A stretch of 64,000 bases of DNA from Colwellia sp. PAMC 21821 (GTDB lineage: Bacteria; Pseudomonadota; Gammaproteobacteria; Enterobacterales; Alteromonadaceae): assembly GCF_002077175.1 (NCBI RefSeq), contig NZ_CP014943.1, forward strand, positions 3,162,001 through 3,226,000, written 5' to 3'. Below the pieces are notes generated by a model. That model did not search any database. It was not told the DNA's origin and saw only the letters and a program-made list of their open reading frames with translations. Each line of letters starts with the position of its first letter. Position 1 is the stretch's first letter. The translations under genes and the position numbers were made by a program. This document shows, piece after piece, positions 28,137 to 38,181 of the stretch.

Positions 28137-28640
28137 ATGTATAAAAAAAAGCAAAGTGCCAAGCCACAAGTCATTTCTTATGAGCGGGTAAAATCATATA
28201 TGCAGTGGATGATTGAACGTTATGGTGACTACTCAGCTAAAGCCATACTGCAAAAAGCTAATTTATTGTTTAAGGACGATACACAATTTAACGAACCTGC
28301 ACTTGAGTATCTTATTGAACGTGACATTATTAATGATCTTCGTTATGCCCAACGCTTAACGAACAGCCTTACAGAAAAAAATATTGGTCCAAACAAAATA
28401 AAAGAAAAGCTCTATGCAAAAGGTTTTTCATCTCAAACAATTAATGAATGTGTTAGTGCTATTGAGACAACCGACGAAGATTATTTTGAGAAAGCGTTAA
28501 TGCTAAAAATAAGAAAATTTGGCATAGAACCCATTGAAGAATTGAAATTAAAACAAAAAGCGTTACGACATTTAATAACGAAAGGCTTTTCATATTCAAT
28601 TGCTAATCAAGCGGTTAGCTATTCGGATGAAGAAGCTTAG
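28137..28640 (+). CDS. RecX-family regulatory protein
   Basis: About 167 residues made of RecX-type three-helix repeats. Visible motifs are ALEYLIERDIINDLRYAQRLTNSL and GPNKIKEKLYAKGFSS, then a third repeat KALRHLITKGFSYSIANQAV. Classical RecX inhibits RecA filaments and lies next to recA; here there is no recA, so this is probably a paralogue with an unproven role. ATG 28137 has AGGA 11 bases upstream; an ATG at 28125 lacks space for a ribosome site. A single gene with its own terminator. Confidence 0.75.
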   Translation: MYKKKQSAKPQVISYERVKSYMQWMIERYGDYSAKAILQKANLLFKDDTQFNEPALEYLIERDIINDLRYAQRLTNSLTEKNIGPNKIKEKLYAKGFSSQTINECVSAIETTDEDYFEKALMLKIRKFGIEPIEELKLKQKALRHLITKGFSYSIANQAVSYSDEEA

Positions 28641-28713
28641 TGGTGTATGATTATGGTTATTATTGCAAAATAAAACAGATGATTTTGTGAATGCAGTTTA
28701 ATTATTTTATCCA

Positions 28714-28741
28714 AAAAAATCGAGCCGTAGCTCGATTTTTG
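28714..28741. terminator. bidirectional terminator
   Basis: The stem AATCGAGC / GCTCGATT with a CGTA loop is flanked by A and T runs. It separates the convergent RecX-like and lipoprotein genes. Confidence 0.9.
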
Positions 28742-28764
28742 ATAAATATTAGTAACGCTTAGTT

Positions 28765-28790
28765 TAATACCAAGTTGATTAATTGAAATT
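28765..28790 (+). repeat. solo end of the TAATACCAA repeat family
   Basis: The sequence TAATACCAAGTTGATTAATT matches the terminal repeat of the MITE-like element at 40728-40932. No partner end is seen nearby. Confidence 0.55.
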
Positions 28791-29379
28791 AACGATGGTT
28801 TGTTTCTTCCAATAAAAAGGCCCGAGAAGCCCCTCGGCCATTTTGAAAAGTATAAAGCGTTAAGTAACTAATGGTTACAGGCACTTTAACTTCAAAAGTA
28901 ACTTGTGAAATAATATCCGCTTTTAACAACCATTTTTTAGGCTGATTGTTAACGACTTCAGCACCATCAATGGCATTAAACTTTATAAAAGCATCATCTG
29001 ATACCACACCTTCAAACTGCAATGTCACCCATAAGTGCTTAGGTTTGTTACTTGGCGTAACTTTATAATAAGTATCAATGCCTGAGCTGCGTTTATTAAT
29101 CGGCGGGCTCCCGCCTAACCAATAGCCAGTGCGCGGTTTATCAACCGTAGGTGCAAAATCAAGTGGTTTCTTTACGCTGATTTTATCAGTAGGCATAGGC
29201 GCAACTTTTGCAGCTTGTGCTCGGTTGTTACTATCGTTAACTAAGTCTTCAACATTTTTATCACTGGGTGTGCAACCTGAAGTAATAAATGCAACGAGCA
29301 ATAATTTAACAAGAAAAATACAACGAGAGGTTTTACCTGTCACGTTGTATTGTTGCTTTATTAATTTCACTGAAAGCAT
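28789..29379 (-). CDS. putative lipoprotein of unknown function
   Basis: About 196 residues. A hydrophobic segment (FLVKLLLVAFITSGC) ends in a lipobox with cysteine, although the N-terminal stretch before it is long and basic. The mature part has a GYWLGGSPPINKR segment and beta-rich sequence with no family I recognise. ATG 29379 lies 4 bp after the stop of the preceding metallopeptidase lipoprotein gene, so the two are one operon. The tight spacing suggests linked function at the envelope. Confidence 0.7.
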   Translation of the reverse strand: MLSVKLIKQQYNVTGKTSRCIFLVKLLLVAFITSGCTPSDKNVEDLVNDSNNRAQAAKVAPMPTDKISVKKPLDFAPTVDKPRTGYWLGGSPPINKRSSGIDTYYKVTPSNKPKHLWVTLQFEGVVSDDAFIKFNAIDGAEVVNNQPKKWLLKADIISQVTFEVKVPVTISYLTLYTFQNGRGASRAFLLEETNHR

Positions 29380-29383
29380 GCGC

Positions 29384-32230
29384 TTAATCTGCAATTCTTG
29401 CTAATTCAAAATAATAACCACACTGGCTACCTTTAAGAACAATTTCAGGGTTACTGACGAGTAATTGAACAGAGTAAGTATGACCAGATACAACGGCGAT
29501 TTTACCAAAGTAGTTGTCTCTATAGCCATATACACTTATCTTGTTGCCATGATCATCACGAACTTGGATATATGCTGCTTGATCGCTTATCACGTGGTCA
29601 GCTTTATTAAACGCACTCAACACTAAGTTACCGGTATAATTAGCCGTAAATGAAGCGCGACGTACCATACCTAAACCGTTAGAAACGTTTGCACCAGGTA
29701 AATTATTGTTCAAACAAAAGGTAGGAGACTCAGGAGTAATTACAACAGGATCTTCACCAGTAGGGGCATTAGAGGCAATAATTGGAATGTTAATATACAG
29801 TTTTTCTAAATCGCTAGCACCTACACTTGCACTGCCTTTATTTGCCTCGGCACTTATTTTAGCATCAACGGGGGTATTAGCTGGGTAAACGCCAAAAGGT
29901 TCATGCGTTTTAATATTACTTGCTGCCATTAATGTCTTAACTTGTGCTTCAACATCCGGGTTAGCTTTTAAATAGTGATCTAAAAATGCAAAGATAGTGG
30001 CAGAATGAACACCACTTTTCATTTTAGTTACTGCATCAAAAAACTCAGTAAATCCTTTACCGTCAATTTTTCCGATGGCGTACATTAGATAAATTACAGT
30101 CTCTTCAGAATAAAATCCGTTAGCTCTATCCGTGGATACTGGCTTATTTAAATCTTCACACTCACCATCTTCCTGACGGACACCAGATGTATCGCAATAA
30201 TAATGACTGTCTGACAGTAATCCACCAACAGCCGTACCGTAACCTTCACCATACGCCAAACTAGCATCTTTAAATTCATTGTATGAGTGGCTATCACCTG
30301 GACTATCTGAAAAAGATAATTTCGCTTGTAAATAGTGACCAAATTCGTGGCCTAATACGCCTTTGTCAAATTCATCAGTATCAGAATCAGCTTTGCCTAG
30401 AATGTAAACACCAGGCGACAAGCCATCACCGCTATAATGTGATGTACCTATTTGACCAATAGATCTATCTCCCGATACGCCAATATTTTTATCAGACCAG
30501 TAAAGGTTCAATGTCGGCATTTCAATATTTGGATTAAGGGCTGTTAGTTTATCTGCTGCACTTTTTACAATACGTAATATTGAAAATGGAGCCGACTCAC
30601 GTGTAACGCCAGTTTGCACATTACCTTCACTATCAAAGCCAACTTTAGCTTGAATATTTAGCTCGTTATCACTTTGTGCTTCAGCTTTTATGGTAATGAC
30701 AGGAGATGTTAGTTGATATAACTTTTTAACGGCACCTGCACTGGTGTTATCACGTATAGAAAAATTATATTGGGGTCCTACATTAGGCGTTGTGCGTGTT
30801 TTTATAAGTTCAGCTTTAACAACAATTCTTACATCTGTTGATTCTGGCGCATTGTTAAATTCATAATAACCATCATCGTAAGTAATTTGGCTTGCGATAA
30901 CCGCGCCACTCGCGTCTATCATATCAACAGGTACACCGGCAACAGCAAATATTTCTAAGTTATTACTACTGTATTGATGAGCGGCACTTTCGATGTTGTT
31001 TATACCGGGAGCTTCCGCTTTTACGTAACCAAATAAATAACTTGATCCCGTAGCCGCTGATGATACTTGATTAACCGTTTCCAATTTGGCCGTACTTTCA
31101 GTACTAGCGGCTTCAACCGTTATGCTTGTGGTATTTTCTATTCTGCCGTGGTCCGACACAATTAGCTCAACTTCTCCGACACTTTGTGCAGGACAATCGG
31201 CAAACATAATATCATGTACTGGTTCTTTACTGGTGTGTGTCAGCGCTTGAAGGTCATACACCGCACATTTTTCACCGGCTAAAGTGACATCTAAATTTAA
31301 TGATAAATGTGTGCCGACGATGTCAAAAGTAGCCGTTTCACCAGCTGTGATCTTAGAAAAAGCTTCATGATCATTACTTTCTGGGTGATAAGCATCAACG
31401 TACTCTACCTGTGAAGCAACTGGCGAACGGACCACATCATGGAATAAAGCATCAAGATCTTCGTCGCTGCCTAAATTAGGATCAATACGAGGATTCTCAA
31501 ACATATTTTCGAGGGCATGAAAATAGTAATCACGTATTTCGTCAACCGTGAATAAGCCATTATTTGCTAAGCCTGCAACTAAAGTTTCAATTACCTCTTC
31601 AGCACTTTGGAGTTCTCTATCAAGTTGCATTTGAGATATAGCGGCTAAAACTACACCATAACGACCACCGGCAGAGCCGTCAGCTTCTTCAATATTTAAA
31701 TTCATGGGTATGGCTGTTGTAAGGTCAAAACCGTTCATGCCGAAAGCGTCGGCTACATTAGTTAATACACCTGCATATTGTGTCACAGGGTCAAGCTCAT
31801 AAACTTCAACTACTTGAGTTGCGATTTCAGTTAATGGTGTGACACTGGTACTAAAAGTCGAAGAGCTAACATCAAAATACGCGCGAGTTAAACCCGGAGT
31901 AAGTAGTTCACCGCTGGCTTCATCTTCATATTCACCGCCTTCACATTCTATTAGGGCAAAGCCTAAATCAGCAGGAATATCTTGAAAAGTTGCGACACCT
32001 GCTTCTGTTATCGCTGAAGCAATTGTTTCATTGTTAGCAAAGATAGAACAAGTACCTTGATCGACAGCTGCAAGCATAAAATGCACTTGTGCTTCTGGAC
32101 TTGGTTCAACAACAATTTTATCTTTATCATCATTGTTACAACCCGCAATTAAAGCAGAAAACATTAATACGCTAAAACTGATACGGTTGAATTTAGGTGA
32201 CTTTCTAGGGGGGGATATTTTATTTAACAT
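29384..32230 (-). CDS. large lipoprotein with an HEFGH zinc-metallopeptidase motif
   Basis: About 948 residues. The signal peptide ends in the lipobox LIAGC followed by an acidic linker. The middle contains Ig-like beta-rich stretches. Residues 628-632 are HEFGH, in GHEFGHYLQAKLS, the zinc-binding signature of gluzincin-type proteases; an acidic residue in AYGEGYGTAVGG about 40 residues later may be the third ligand. The C-terminal 200 residues resemble a pre-peptidase (PPC-like) beta domain. ATG 32230 has GGAG upstream; an ATG eight codons earlier is weaker. The substrate is unknown. A small lipoprotein gene follows within 4 bp. Confidence 0.8.
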   Translation of the reverse strand: MLNKISPPRKSPKFNRISFSVLMFSALIAGCNNDDKDKIVVEPSPEAQVHFMLAAVDQGTCSIFANNETIASAITEAGVATFQDIPADLGFALIECEGGEYEDEASGELLTPGLTRAYFDVSSSTFSTSVTPLTEIATQVVEVYELDPVTQYAGVLTNVADAFGMNGFDLTTAIPMNLNIEEADGSAGGRYGVVLAAISQMQLDRELQSAEEVIETLVAGLANNGLFTVDEIRDYYFHALENMFENPRIDPNLGSDEDLDALFHDVVRSPVASQVEYVDAYHPESNDHEAFSKITAGETATFDIVGTHLSLNLDVTLAGEKCAVYDLQALTHTSKEPVHDIMFADCPAQSVGEVELIVSDHGRIENTTSITVEAASTESTAKLETVNQVSSAATGSSYLFGYVKAEAPGINNIESAAHQYSSNNLEIFAVAGVPVDMIDASGAVIASQITYDDGYYEFNNAPESTDVRIVVKAELIKTRTTPNVGPQYNFSIRDNTSAGAVKKLYQLTSPVITIKAEAQSDNELNIQAKVGFDSEGNVQTGVTRESAPFSILRIVKSAADKLTALNPNIEMPTLNLYWSDKNIGVSGDRSIGQIGTSHYSGDGLSPGVYILGKADSDTDEFDKGVLGHEFGHYLQAKLSFSDSPGDSHSYNEFKDASLAYGEGYGTAVGGLLSDSHYYCDTSGVRQEDGECEDLNKPVSTDRANGFYSEETVIYLMYAIGKIDGKGFTEFFDAVTKMKSGVHSATIFAFLDHYLKANPDVEAQVKTLMAASNIKTHEPFGVYPANTPVDAKISAEANKGSASVGASDLEKLYINIPIIASNAPTGEDPVVITPESPTFCLNNNLPGANVSNGLGMVRRASFTANYTGNLVLSAFNKADHVISDQAAYIQVRDDHGNKISVYGYRDNYFGKIAVVSGHTYSVQLLVSNPEIVLKGSQCGYYFELARIAD

Positions 32231-32612
32231 GACAGCACTCCGTGTAAGTGTCATTTATTAAACCTGATGTTAAGTTAAGCAAAACAGCAGGTGTTTGTGT
32301 TATTGGATAATAATCACCTCATAATAATAGCATGATAAAAAAATAAACAAATAGAATGTTGAAACTAAAAAATGCACATGTTTCAAATGAAATATGTGTT
32401 ATCAATCTTTAAAAAACAATAGCTTAACTAAACAGTCGGATTATAATAATTATCTAAGTATTCAGTGAGCATTGTATTATCATTTGTAAAAGAGATTAAA
32501 TGAGTGTCACAAGGACGTATCCCTATTAATGGAGTACAATAACGCGCAATAATTAATGAGTGCTATCGAAATATAATCTCAGCAGCTCGAATAAATTCGA
32601 CGATGACAATAG
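32231..32612. other. intergenic region between the metallopeptidase and astE genes
   Basis: This divergent promoter region of about 380 bp contains no gene. A perfect 6-bp inverted repeat TCGAAT-AA-ATTCGA at 32587-32600 lies just before the astE ribosome site and could be an operator; no regulator can be named. Confidence 0.4.
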
Positions 32613-32621
32613 GTGAACCAC

Positions 32622-33731
32622 GTGAACGATTTAACTAATTCAACAGCGACTTTTTCTTCAGTTTTACAACAGAGTGGTGATTTCTTATCAATGACTCGTG
32701 CCAACGAATGGTCGTTACCTGGTGGTGGTTTTAGTTTTGATGTAACGCATCAAGCATCACAAACTCAAAGTAAAGTCACTGTGTTGGAAACAGGGCTAAT
32801 TACTTTTGAACCGATAAATCGTGAAAGTAGCCATGATATTGTGTTATCAAGTGCAGTGCATGGTAATGAAACTGCGCCGATTGAAATTTGTAGCGATATT
32901 ATTGGGCAATTGATCCGTGGTGAATTACGGTTAGCTGAACGGGTGTTATTTATTTTTGGTAACCCTGCGTCAATGAACATTGCAGAACGCTTTGTTGAAG
33001 AAAACATGAATCGTTTATTTTCTGGTGGTCATTCACAGGACCAAGGTCAGGGCGCAGGTTTAATTAACAAAGAGCGTCAACGGGCTTTGTTATTAGAAAA
33101 TACGGTTAGAGACTTTTTTGACACGGGTAGTTTGTTACCTTGTGCAAGTGGCGGGGAACGTAGTCGTTGTCATTATGATTTGCATACGGCTATTCGTGGC
33201 TCTAAGTGTGATAAATTCGCGGTTTATCCGTTTTTACATGGCGCGCCGCGCAAAAAGAGTCAGCTACAGTTTCTTAATGCCTGCGGTGTTAGCACTATTT
33301 TATTGTCACATTCACCAACAACTACCTTTAGCTATTTTTCGTCAAATGAGTTTGGTGCTGATGCCTTTACGGTTGAATTAGGTAAGGTACGCCCATTTGG
33401 TAAAAATGATATGAGTCAGTTTGTGCAAGTTAGAGATACACTAACTAAACTGGTTTCAGGGCAAGACCTTGGATTAACACCTTATCAAGCCAGTGATTTT
33501 AATCTTTATGAAATATCACAAATTATTGATCGCCAACATGAAGATTTTTCATTAACTTTTGCCGATGATGTTGAAAATTTCACTGACTTTCCAAAAGGTC
33601 ATGTACTTGCTATTGACGGTGGTAAGGAAGTAAAAACTCAGCAGGACGGTGAAGCGATTATTTTCCCCAATGCTAATGTTGCCATAGGCCAACGCGCGAT
33701 GCTAACCGTAACGCCGACAACACTTTCCTGA
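32622..33731 (+). CDS. astE: succinylglutamate desuccinylase AstE
   Basis: About 369 residues. A zinc carboxypeptidase-like hydrolase that splits N-succinylglutamate to glutamate and succinate, the last step of the arginine succinyltransferase pathway. The metal ligands are in SSAVHGNETAP (His80 and Glu83) and a histidine in DLHTAIRGS. The catalytic acid lies in the later FTVELGKVRPFG. GTG 32622 has AGGTGA at ideal spacing; a GTG nine bases earlier overlaps that site. No other ast genes are in the window, so it is isolated from the usual operon. Confidence 0.88.
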   Translation: MNDLTNSTATFSSVLQQSGDFLSMTRANEWSLPGGGFSFDVTHQASQTQSKVTVLETGLITFEPINRESSHDIVLSSAVHGNETAPIEICSDIIGQLIRGELRLAERVLFIFGNPASMNIAERFVEENMNRLFSGGHSQDQGQGAGLINKERQRALLLENTVRDFFDTGSLLPCASGGERSRCHYDLHTAIRGSKCDKFAVYPFLHGAPRKKSQLQFLNACGVSTILLSHSPTTTFSYFSSNEFGADAFTVELGKVRPFGKNDMSQFVQVRDTLTKLVSGQDLGLTPYQASDFNLYEISQIIDRQHEDFSLTFADDVENFTDFPKGHVLAIDGGKEVKTQQDGEAIIFPNANVAIGQRAMLTVTPTTLS

Positions 33732-34147
33732 TTAATCTTTCTAATCAATGAATTATTAATAGGTTATAAATGGAACGTATAACCTATTCCGAGAAACAGA
33801 GATAGTCAGCGCTATACCCCTTCATATTTTATCTGCCGCATAAAACCTTTAGTCATTATCTTTATAACAGGCTGATCAATAGATTAGCCCGGTTGAGATT
33901 ATTTCAGTGCATATAACTGTAAAGAATTATGCTCGTTGTCTGTTAAATTTACGTACTAACTTTGATCACTAAACTTGTTTTTCAGTTTACGTAAAGGTAA
34001 AGTGCTTGCGATTATTACAACCAACAATTCATAACAACGATATTAATATTCCCCTTGCGCTGAAAGCTTCTATACTTTCAATGAGTAAAGCAAAGGTGAA
34101 TAGGTAATGTCACCTTGCATCCAAGGTTAATAAAAAAAGAGAAGGCT
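33732..34147. other. intergenic region upstream of the bkd operon
   Basis: No gene is seen in these 416 bp. A perfect 11-bp inverted repeat AATAGGTTATA / TATAACCTATT with a 9-base loop lies at 33758-33788, without a T-run, so it is either a weak terminator for astE or a regulatory hairpin. The bkd promoter must lie further right. Confidence 0.4.
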
Positions 34148-35332
34148 ATGAACACTGACATATATAGCGAAAGCCCGGTCGTACATCAACCCGCTTTTAT
34201 TGATGGTCATTCAGTTGAAATTCCAATCCTTAAGATATTGAAACAAGATGGTAGCATTTATAAAGACGCTGCCATGCCAAATATTGATCAAGAACTTGCG
34301 ACTAAAACTTACAAAACGCTCGCTTTTCATCGTGTTTTAGATGAGCGTATGGTGGCTGCACAGCGCCAAGGTCGCATCAGTTTTTATATGGCTGCACTCG
34401 GCGAAGAAGCTGCTAGTGTCGGTGGTGCTGCTGGTCTGAAAGACCAAGATATGATCATGGCGCAGTACCGTGAGCAAGGCGCATTAATGTTTCGAGGTTT
34501 TAGCCTTGAAAACTTTATGAATCAGATGTTCAGCAATGAAAAAGATTTAGGTAAAGGTCGTCAAATGCCAATACATTACGGTAGTAATGCATTGAACTAT
34601 ATGACGATTTCATCACCGTTAGGCACGCAAATTCCACAAGCGGCTGGTTATGCTTATGGTCAAAAGCTGCAAGGCTTAGACGCGGTTACTATTTGTTACT
34701 TCGGTGAAGGCGCTGCTTCTGAAGGCGACTTTCATGCCGGCTTAAACATGGCCGCAGTGCATCAAGCACCGGTTATTTTCTTCTGTCGTAACAATGGCTA
34801 TGCTATTTCAACACCATCAGATGAGCAATACGTAGGTAATGGTATTGCCTCTCGTGGTGTTGGTTACGGTATGAAAACATTACGCATTGATGGTAATGAC
34901 ATTTTAGCGGTAATTTCAGCAGTACAATTAGCCCGTGAATATGCCATTAAAGAAGGCAAGCCCGTATTAATTGAAGCGATGTCTTACCGTTTAGGTGCTC
35001 ATTCTACCTCGGATGATCCTTCTGGTTATAGAACACGTGAAGAAGAAGCCAAATGGCAAGAACATGATCCTATTCTTCGCATGAAGAACTGGATGCTGGC
35101 TCAAGGTTGGTGGGATGAAGCACAAGAAATTGCTTTGTTTGAAAAACTACGTGATGAAGTGCTAGCGGCGGTTAAAGTGGCCGAAAAAGTAGCTAAACCA
35201 CCAGTTGAAGATTTAATTACAGATGTGTATGACAAAGTTCCACCTTTGTTACAAAGTCAATTTGATGAACTTAAACTACATATCAAAAAATATCCCCAAG
35301 CTTATCCGTTTACTGCAGGGAGAATTAAGTAA
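34148..35332 (+). CDS. bkdA1: branched-chain 2-oxoacid dehydrogenase E1 alpha
   Basis: About 394 residues. The thiamine diphosphate motif is [19 protein letters not shown] with the family NN in [11 protein letters not shown], and the phosphorylation-loop-like [16 protein letters not shown] follows. This subunit decarboxylates 2-oxo acids from valine, leucine and isoleucine with E1 beta. The ATG 34148 with AGAG upstream is preferred over a TTG 11 codons before. Its TAA overlaps the next ATG by one base (TAATG), so translation is coupled. First gene of a three-gene operon. Confidence 0.93.
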   Translation: MNTDIYSESPVVHQPAFIDGHSVEIPILKILKQDGSIYKDAAMPNIDQELATKTYKTLAFHRVLDERMVAAQRQGRISFYMAALGEEAASVGGAAGLKDQDMIMAQYREQGALMFRGFSLENFMNQMFSNEKDLGKGRQMPIHYGSNALNYMTISSPLGTQIPQAAGYAYGQKLQGLDAVTICYFGEGAASEGDFHAGLNMAAVHQAPVIFFCRNNGYAISTPSDEQYVGNGIASRGVGYGMKTLRIDGNDILAVISAVQLAREYAIKEGKPVLIEAMSYRLGAHSTSDDPSGYRTREEEAKWQEHDPILRMKNWMLAQGWWDEAQEIALFEKLRDEVLAAVKVAEKVAKPPVEDLITDVYDKVPPLLQSQFDELKLHIKKYPQAYPFTAGRIK

Positions 35333-36309
35333 TGGCGCAAATGAATTTATTACAAGCGATTAACGACGCGCTTGATACCGTGATGGCAGAAAATGATCGT
35401 GCGGTGTGTTTTGGTGAAGACGTTGGCCACTTTGGTGGCGTGTTCCGCGCAACCAGTGGTTTACAAGAAAAATACGGTAAAAGCCGTTGTTTCAATACCC
35501 CTTTGGTTGAACAAGGTGTTATTGGCTTTGCTAACGGCTTAGCCGCGCAGGGCAGTACAGCCATTGCTGAAATTCAGTTTGCTGATTATATTTTTCCAGC
35601 CTTTGATCAAATTGTAAATGAGTCAGCTAAATTCCGTTACCGCAGTGGTAATGAATTTGATGTTGGTAAGTTAACGATTCGTACGCCATACGGCGGCGGT
35701 ATTGCGGGTGGTTTATATCATAGCCAATCACCTGAAGCTTACTTTGCGCATACACCTGGTTTAAAAGTGGTTGTGCCGCGTAATCCTTATCAAGCTAAAG
35801 GTTTGTTATTAGCGTCAATTCGCGATGATAACCCGGTAATATTTTTTGAGCCAAAACGCTTATACCGTGCATCAGTTGGCGAAGTGCCAGAAGAAGATTA
35901 CGAATTACCTTTAGGTAAAGCCGAAGTTGTGCAGTCAGGGTCTGATATCACCTTACTCGCTTGGGGCGCACAAGTAGAAATCGTTGAAAAAGCGGCTGCA
36001 TTAGCTGCTGCTGACGGTATTTCATGTGAAATTATCGACTTACGTACTATTTTACCTTGGGATATTGAAACAGTTGCAAACTCAGTGACAAAAACAGGTC
36101 GTTTTGTGGTTAGCCAAGAAGCGCCATTGACCGCTGGATTTGCCAGTGAAATTGCCGCCACCATTCAACAAGAATGTTTCTTGCACTTAGAAGCGCCAAT
36201 TGCCCGAGTTTGTGGCATGGATACACCTTATCCATTAGCACTTGAAAAAGAATACGCTGCAGATCATTTAAAGATCTACGAAGCAATTAAAAACAGCATG
36301 ACTTACTAG
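35332..36309 (+). CDS. bkdA2: branched-chain 2-oxoacid dehydrogenase E1 beta
   Basis: A 325-residue subunit that completes the E1 heterotetramer. Family features are [48 protein letters not shown] and the C-terminal domain [17 protein letters not shown] and RTILPWD. The start codon overlaps the E1 alpha stop and the stop is 11 bp before the E2 gene, with a good AGGATTTATT between. Length is as expected for the family. Confidence 0.95.
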   Translation: MAQMNLLQAINDALDTVMAENDRAVCFGEDVGHFGGVFRATSGLQEKYGKSRCFNTPLVEQGVIGFANGLAAQGSTAIAEIQFADYIFPAFDQIVNESAKFRYRSGNEFDVGKLTIRTPYGGGIAGGLYHSQSPEAYFAHTPGLKVVVPRNPYQAKGLLLASIRDDNPVIFFEPKRLYRASVGEVPEEDYELPLGKAEVVQSGSDITLLAWGAQVEIVEKAAALAAADGISCEIIDLRTILPWDIETVANSVTKTGRFVVSQEAPLTAGFASEIAATIQQECFLHLEAPIARVCGMDTPYPLALEKEYAADHLKIYEAIKNSMTY

Positions 36310-36320
36310 GATTTATTAGC

Positions 36321-37901
36321 ATGAGCATTGATTTTATACTGCCAGATATTGGCGAAGGTATCGTTGAATGTGAACTGGTTGAATGGCTAGTAGCAGAAGG
36401 CGATGTAATTGCAGAAGATCAGCCCGTTGCTGATGTAATGACCGATAAAGCCTTGGTTCAAATTCCTGCGATGTATTCTGGCGTAGTAGATAAACTTTAT
36501 TACGCAAAAGGTGATATAGCGAAAGTTCATCAACCTTTATTTGCTATGACACCAGAAGGTAGCGCCGATACTCAAAGCTCTGCTGAGCCGTTAGTTGCAG
36601 AAGCAGCTGCTGAAATACCTGTAGTTCCAGCAGCTGCTGCGAATGCCGGTACACAAGTAGAAGACTTTATTTTACCTGACATTGGTGAAGGTATTGTTGA
36701 ATGTGAATTGGTTGAATGGTTAGTGGCCGAAGGTGATTTGATAGAAGAAGATCAACCAATAGCTGACGTAATGACTGATAAAGCTTTAGTACAAATTCCC
36801 GCAATGCATAAAGGTAAAGTGGTTAAGCTTTATTATGCTAAAGGTGAAATTGCCAAAGTTCATTCGCCATTGTTTGCCATTGAAATTGCCGCCACAGGAC
36901 AAGCTCCTGTTGCATCTGCACCAGCTGTAACAGAAGCGCCAAAAACTGTTCCTGCTAAAGTTGAGACTAAAGCACCTGTTGCTGAAGCACAATCAATATC
37001 AACAAAAGTTGTCAATGAAAAAGCGGTAGCTAGTCCTGCTGTACGCCGTGTTGCTCGTGAATTAAATGTTAATATTCATCAAGTGCCGGGCAGTGGGAAA
37101 AAAGGCCGAGTATATAAAGACGATGTTTTAGCGTTTAATCAAGCACCAACAGTGCCTGTTAATACTAGCGTTGCTGAAGTTGGCAATGTGGTTGGTGGCA
37201 CACGTGTAGAGCCTATTCGCGGTATAAAAGCGGTCATGGCTAAAGCTATGGTTCGTTCCGTATCGACTATTCCTCACTTTACCTATTGTGAAGAAATCGA
37301 TATGACTAATTTGATCAAATTGCGTGGCGAGCTAAAAGAAGTTTATGCCAAGCAAGATATCAAATTAACCATGATGCCTTTCTTTATGAAAGCAATGTCG
37401 TTAGCGTTGAAACAATTCCCGTTAGTGAATACGCAAGTTAATGAAGATTGCACTGAGCTGACTTATTTTGACGATCATAATATTGGTATGGCTGTTGACT
37501 CAAAGGTAGGTTTGTTAGTACCGAATGTTAAAAAAGTACAAACAAAATCTATCTTAGATTTAGCCGCTGATATTACGCGCTTAACTAACGATGCGCGTTC
37601 AGGTAGAGTGCCTGCCGCTGATTTGAAAGGCGGTACTATCACCATTTCAAATATCGGTGCTATTGGCGGTACGGTGGCAACACCTATTATCAATAAGCCT
37701 GAATCTGCCATTGTTGCACTGGGTAAGTTACAAAAATTACCACGCTTTAATGATAAGGGTGAAGTAGAAGCACGCTCCATTATGCAAGTAAGTTGGTCTG
37801 GCGATCATCGTACTATTGACGGCGGCACCATTGCTCGTTTTTGTAATTTATGGAAGTCATTCCTTGAAGAGCCAAGCAATATGCTAGTGCATATGTCTTA
37901 A
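36321..37901 (+). CDS. bkdB: branched-chain 2-oxoacid dehydrogenase E2 with two lipoyl domains
   Basis: A 526-residue acyltransferase core of the complex. Two near-identical lipoyl domains occupy about residues 3-78 and 117-192, each with the swinging-arm Lys in MTDKALVQIPAM (Lys43 in the first). A proline/alanine-rich hinge, a peripheral subunit-binding domain (ASPAVRRVARELNVNI) and the catalytic domain follow, with the active-site His and Asp in SWSGDHRTIDGG. Most bacterial BkdB proteins have one lipoyl domain, so a doubled one is noted. A terminator follows the stop. No E3 gene is present here; lpd must be elsewhere. Confidence 0.95.
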   Translation: MSIDFILPDIGEGIVECELVEWLVAEGDVIAEDQPVADVMTDKALVQIPAMYSGVVDKLYYAKGDIAKVHQPLFAMTPEGSADTQSSAEPLVAEAAAEIPVVPAAAANAGTQVEDFILPDIGEGIVECELVEWLVAEGDLIEEDQPIADVMTDKALVQIPAMHKGKVVKLYYAKGEIAKVHSPLFAIEIAATGQAPVASAPAVTEAPKTVPAKVETKAPVAEAQSISTKVVNEKAVASPAVRRVARELNVNIHQVPGSGKKGRVYKDDVLAFNQAPTVPVNTSVAEVGNVVGGTRVEPIRGIKAVMAKAMVRSVSTIPHFTYCEEIDMTNLIKLRGELKEVYAKQDIKLTMMPFFMKAMSLALKQFPLVNTQVNEDCTELTYFDDHNIGMAVDSKVGLLVPNVKKVQTKSILDLAADITRLTNDARSGRVPAADLKGGTITISNIGAIGGTVATPIINKPESAIVALGKLQKLPRFNDKGEVEARSIMQVSWSGDHRTIDGGTIARFCNLWKSFLEEPSNMLVHMS

Positions 37902-37924
37902 ATTTTTCATGACGATATAAATAG

Positions 37925-37951
37925 TAAAGGTCTGCATTGCAGGCCTTTTTA
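37925..37951 (+). terminator. terminator of the bkd operon
   Basis: The stem AAAGGTCTGC / GCAGGCCTTT, with one G-T pair and an ATT loop, is followed by five T, some 25 bp after the bkdB stop. Confidence 0.88.
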
Positions 37952-37963
37952 TTTTCAGGCAAT

Positions 37964-37998
37964 AAAAAAGCCCTAATTTAAGAAAATTAAATTAGGGC
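37964..37998 (-). terminator. minus-strand terminator without a known gene
   Basis: A perfect stem GCCCTAATTTA / TAAATTAGGGC has its T-run on the minus strand only (plus-strand AAAAAAG before the stem). No minus-strand gene lies upstream; the region up to 38181 is free of genes, so it could end a small RNA. Confidence 0.7.
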
Positions 37999-38181
37999 GA
38001 AAGCAAAAGCCTAAACGTTTTTTTGGGGAACTTCTTGAAAATTAATAATCTACAGCGAGCAGATATTTATTAACTCGGTAAGAATACCGAACTTTTATGA
38101 CAAAATGGTGACAACGCTAACAATAGTATTAAATTCTATGATAATTTATTCAAACTTATACCTTTTTAATAAGGAAGCCTA

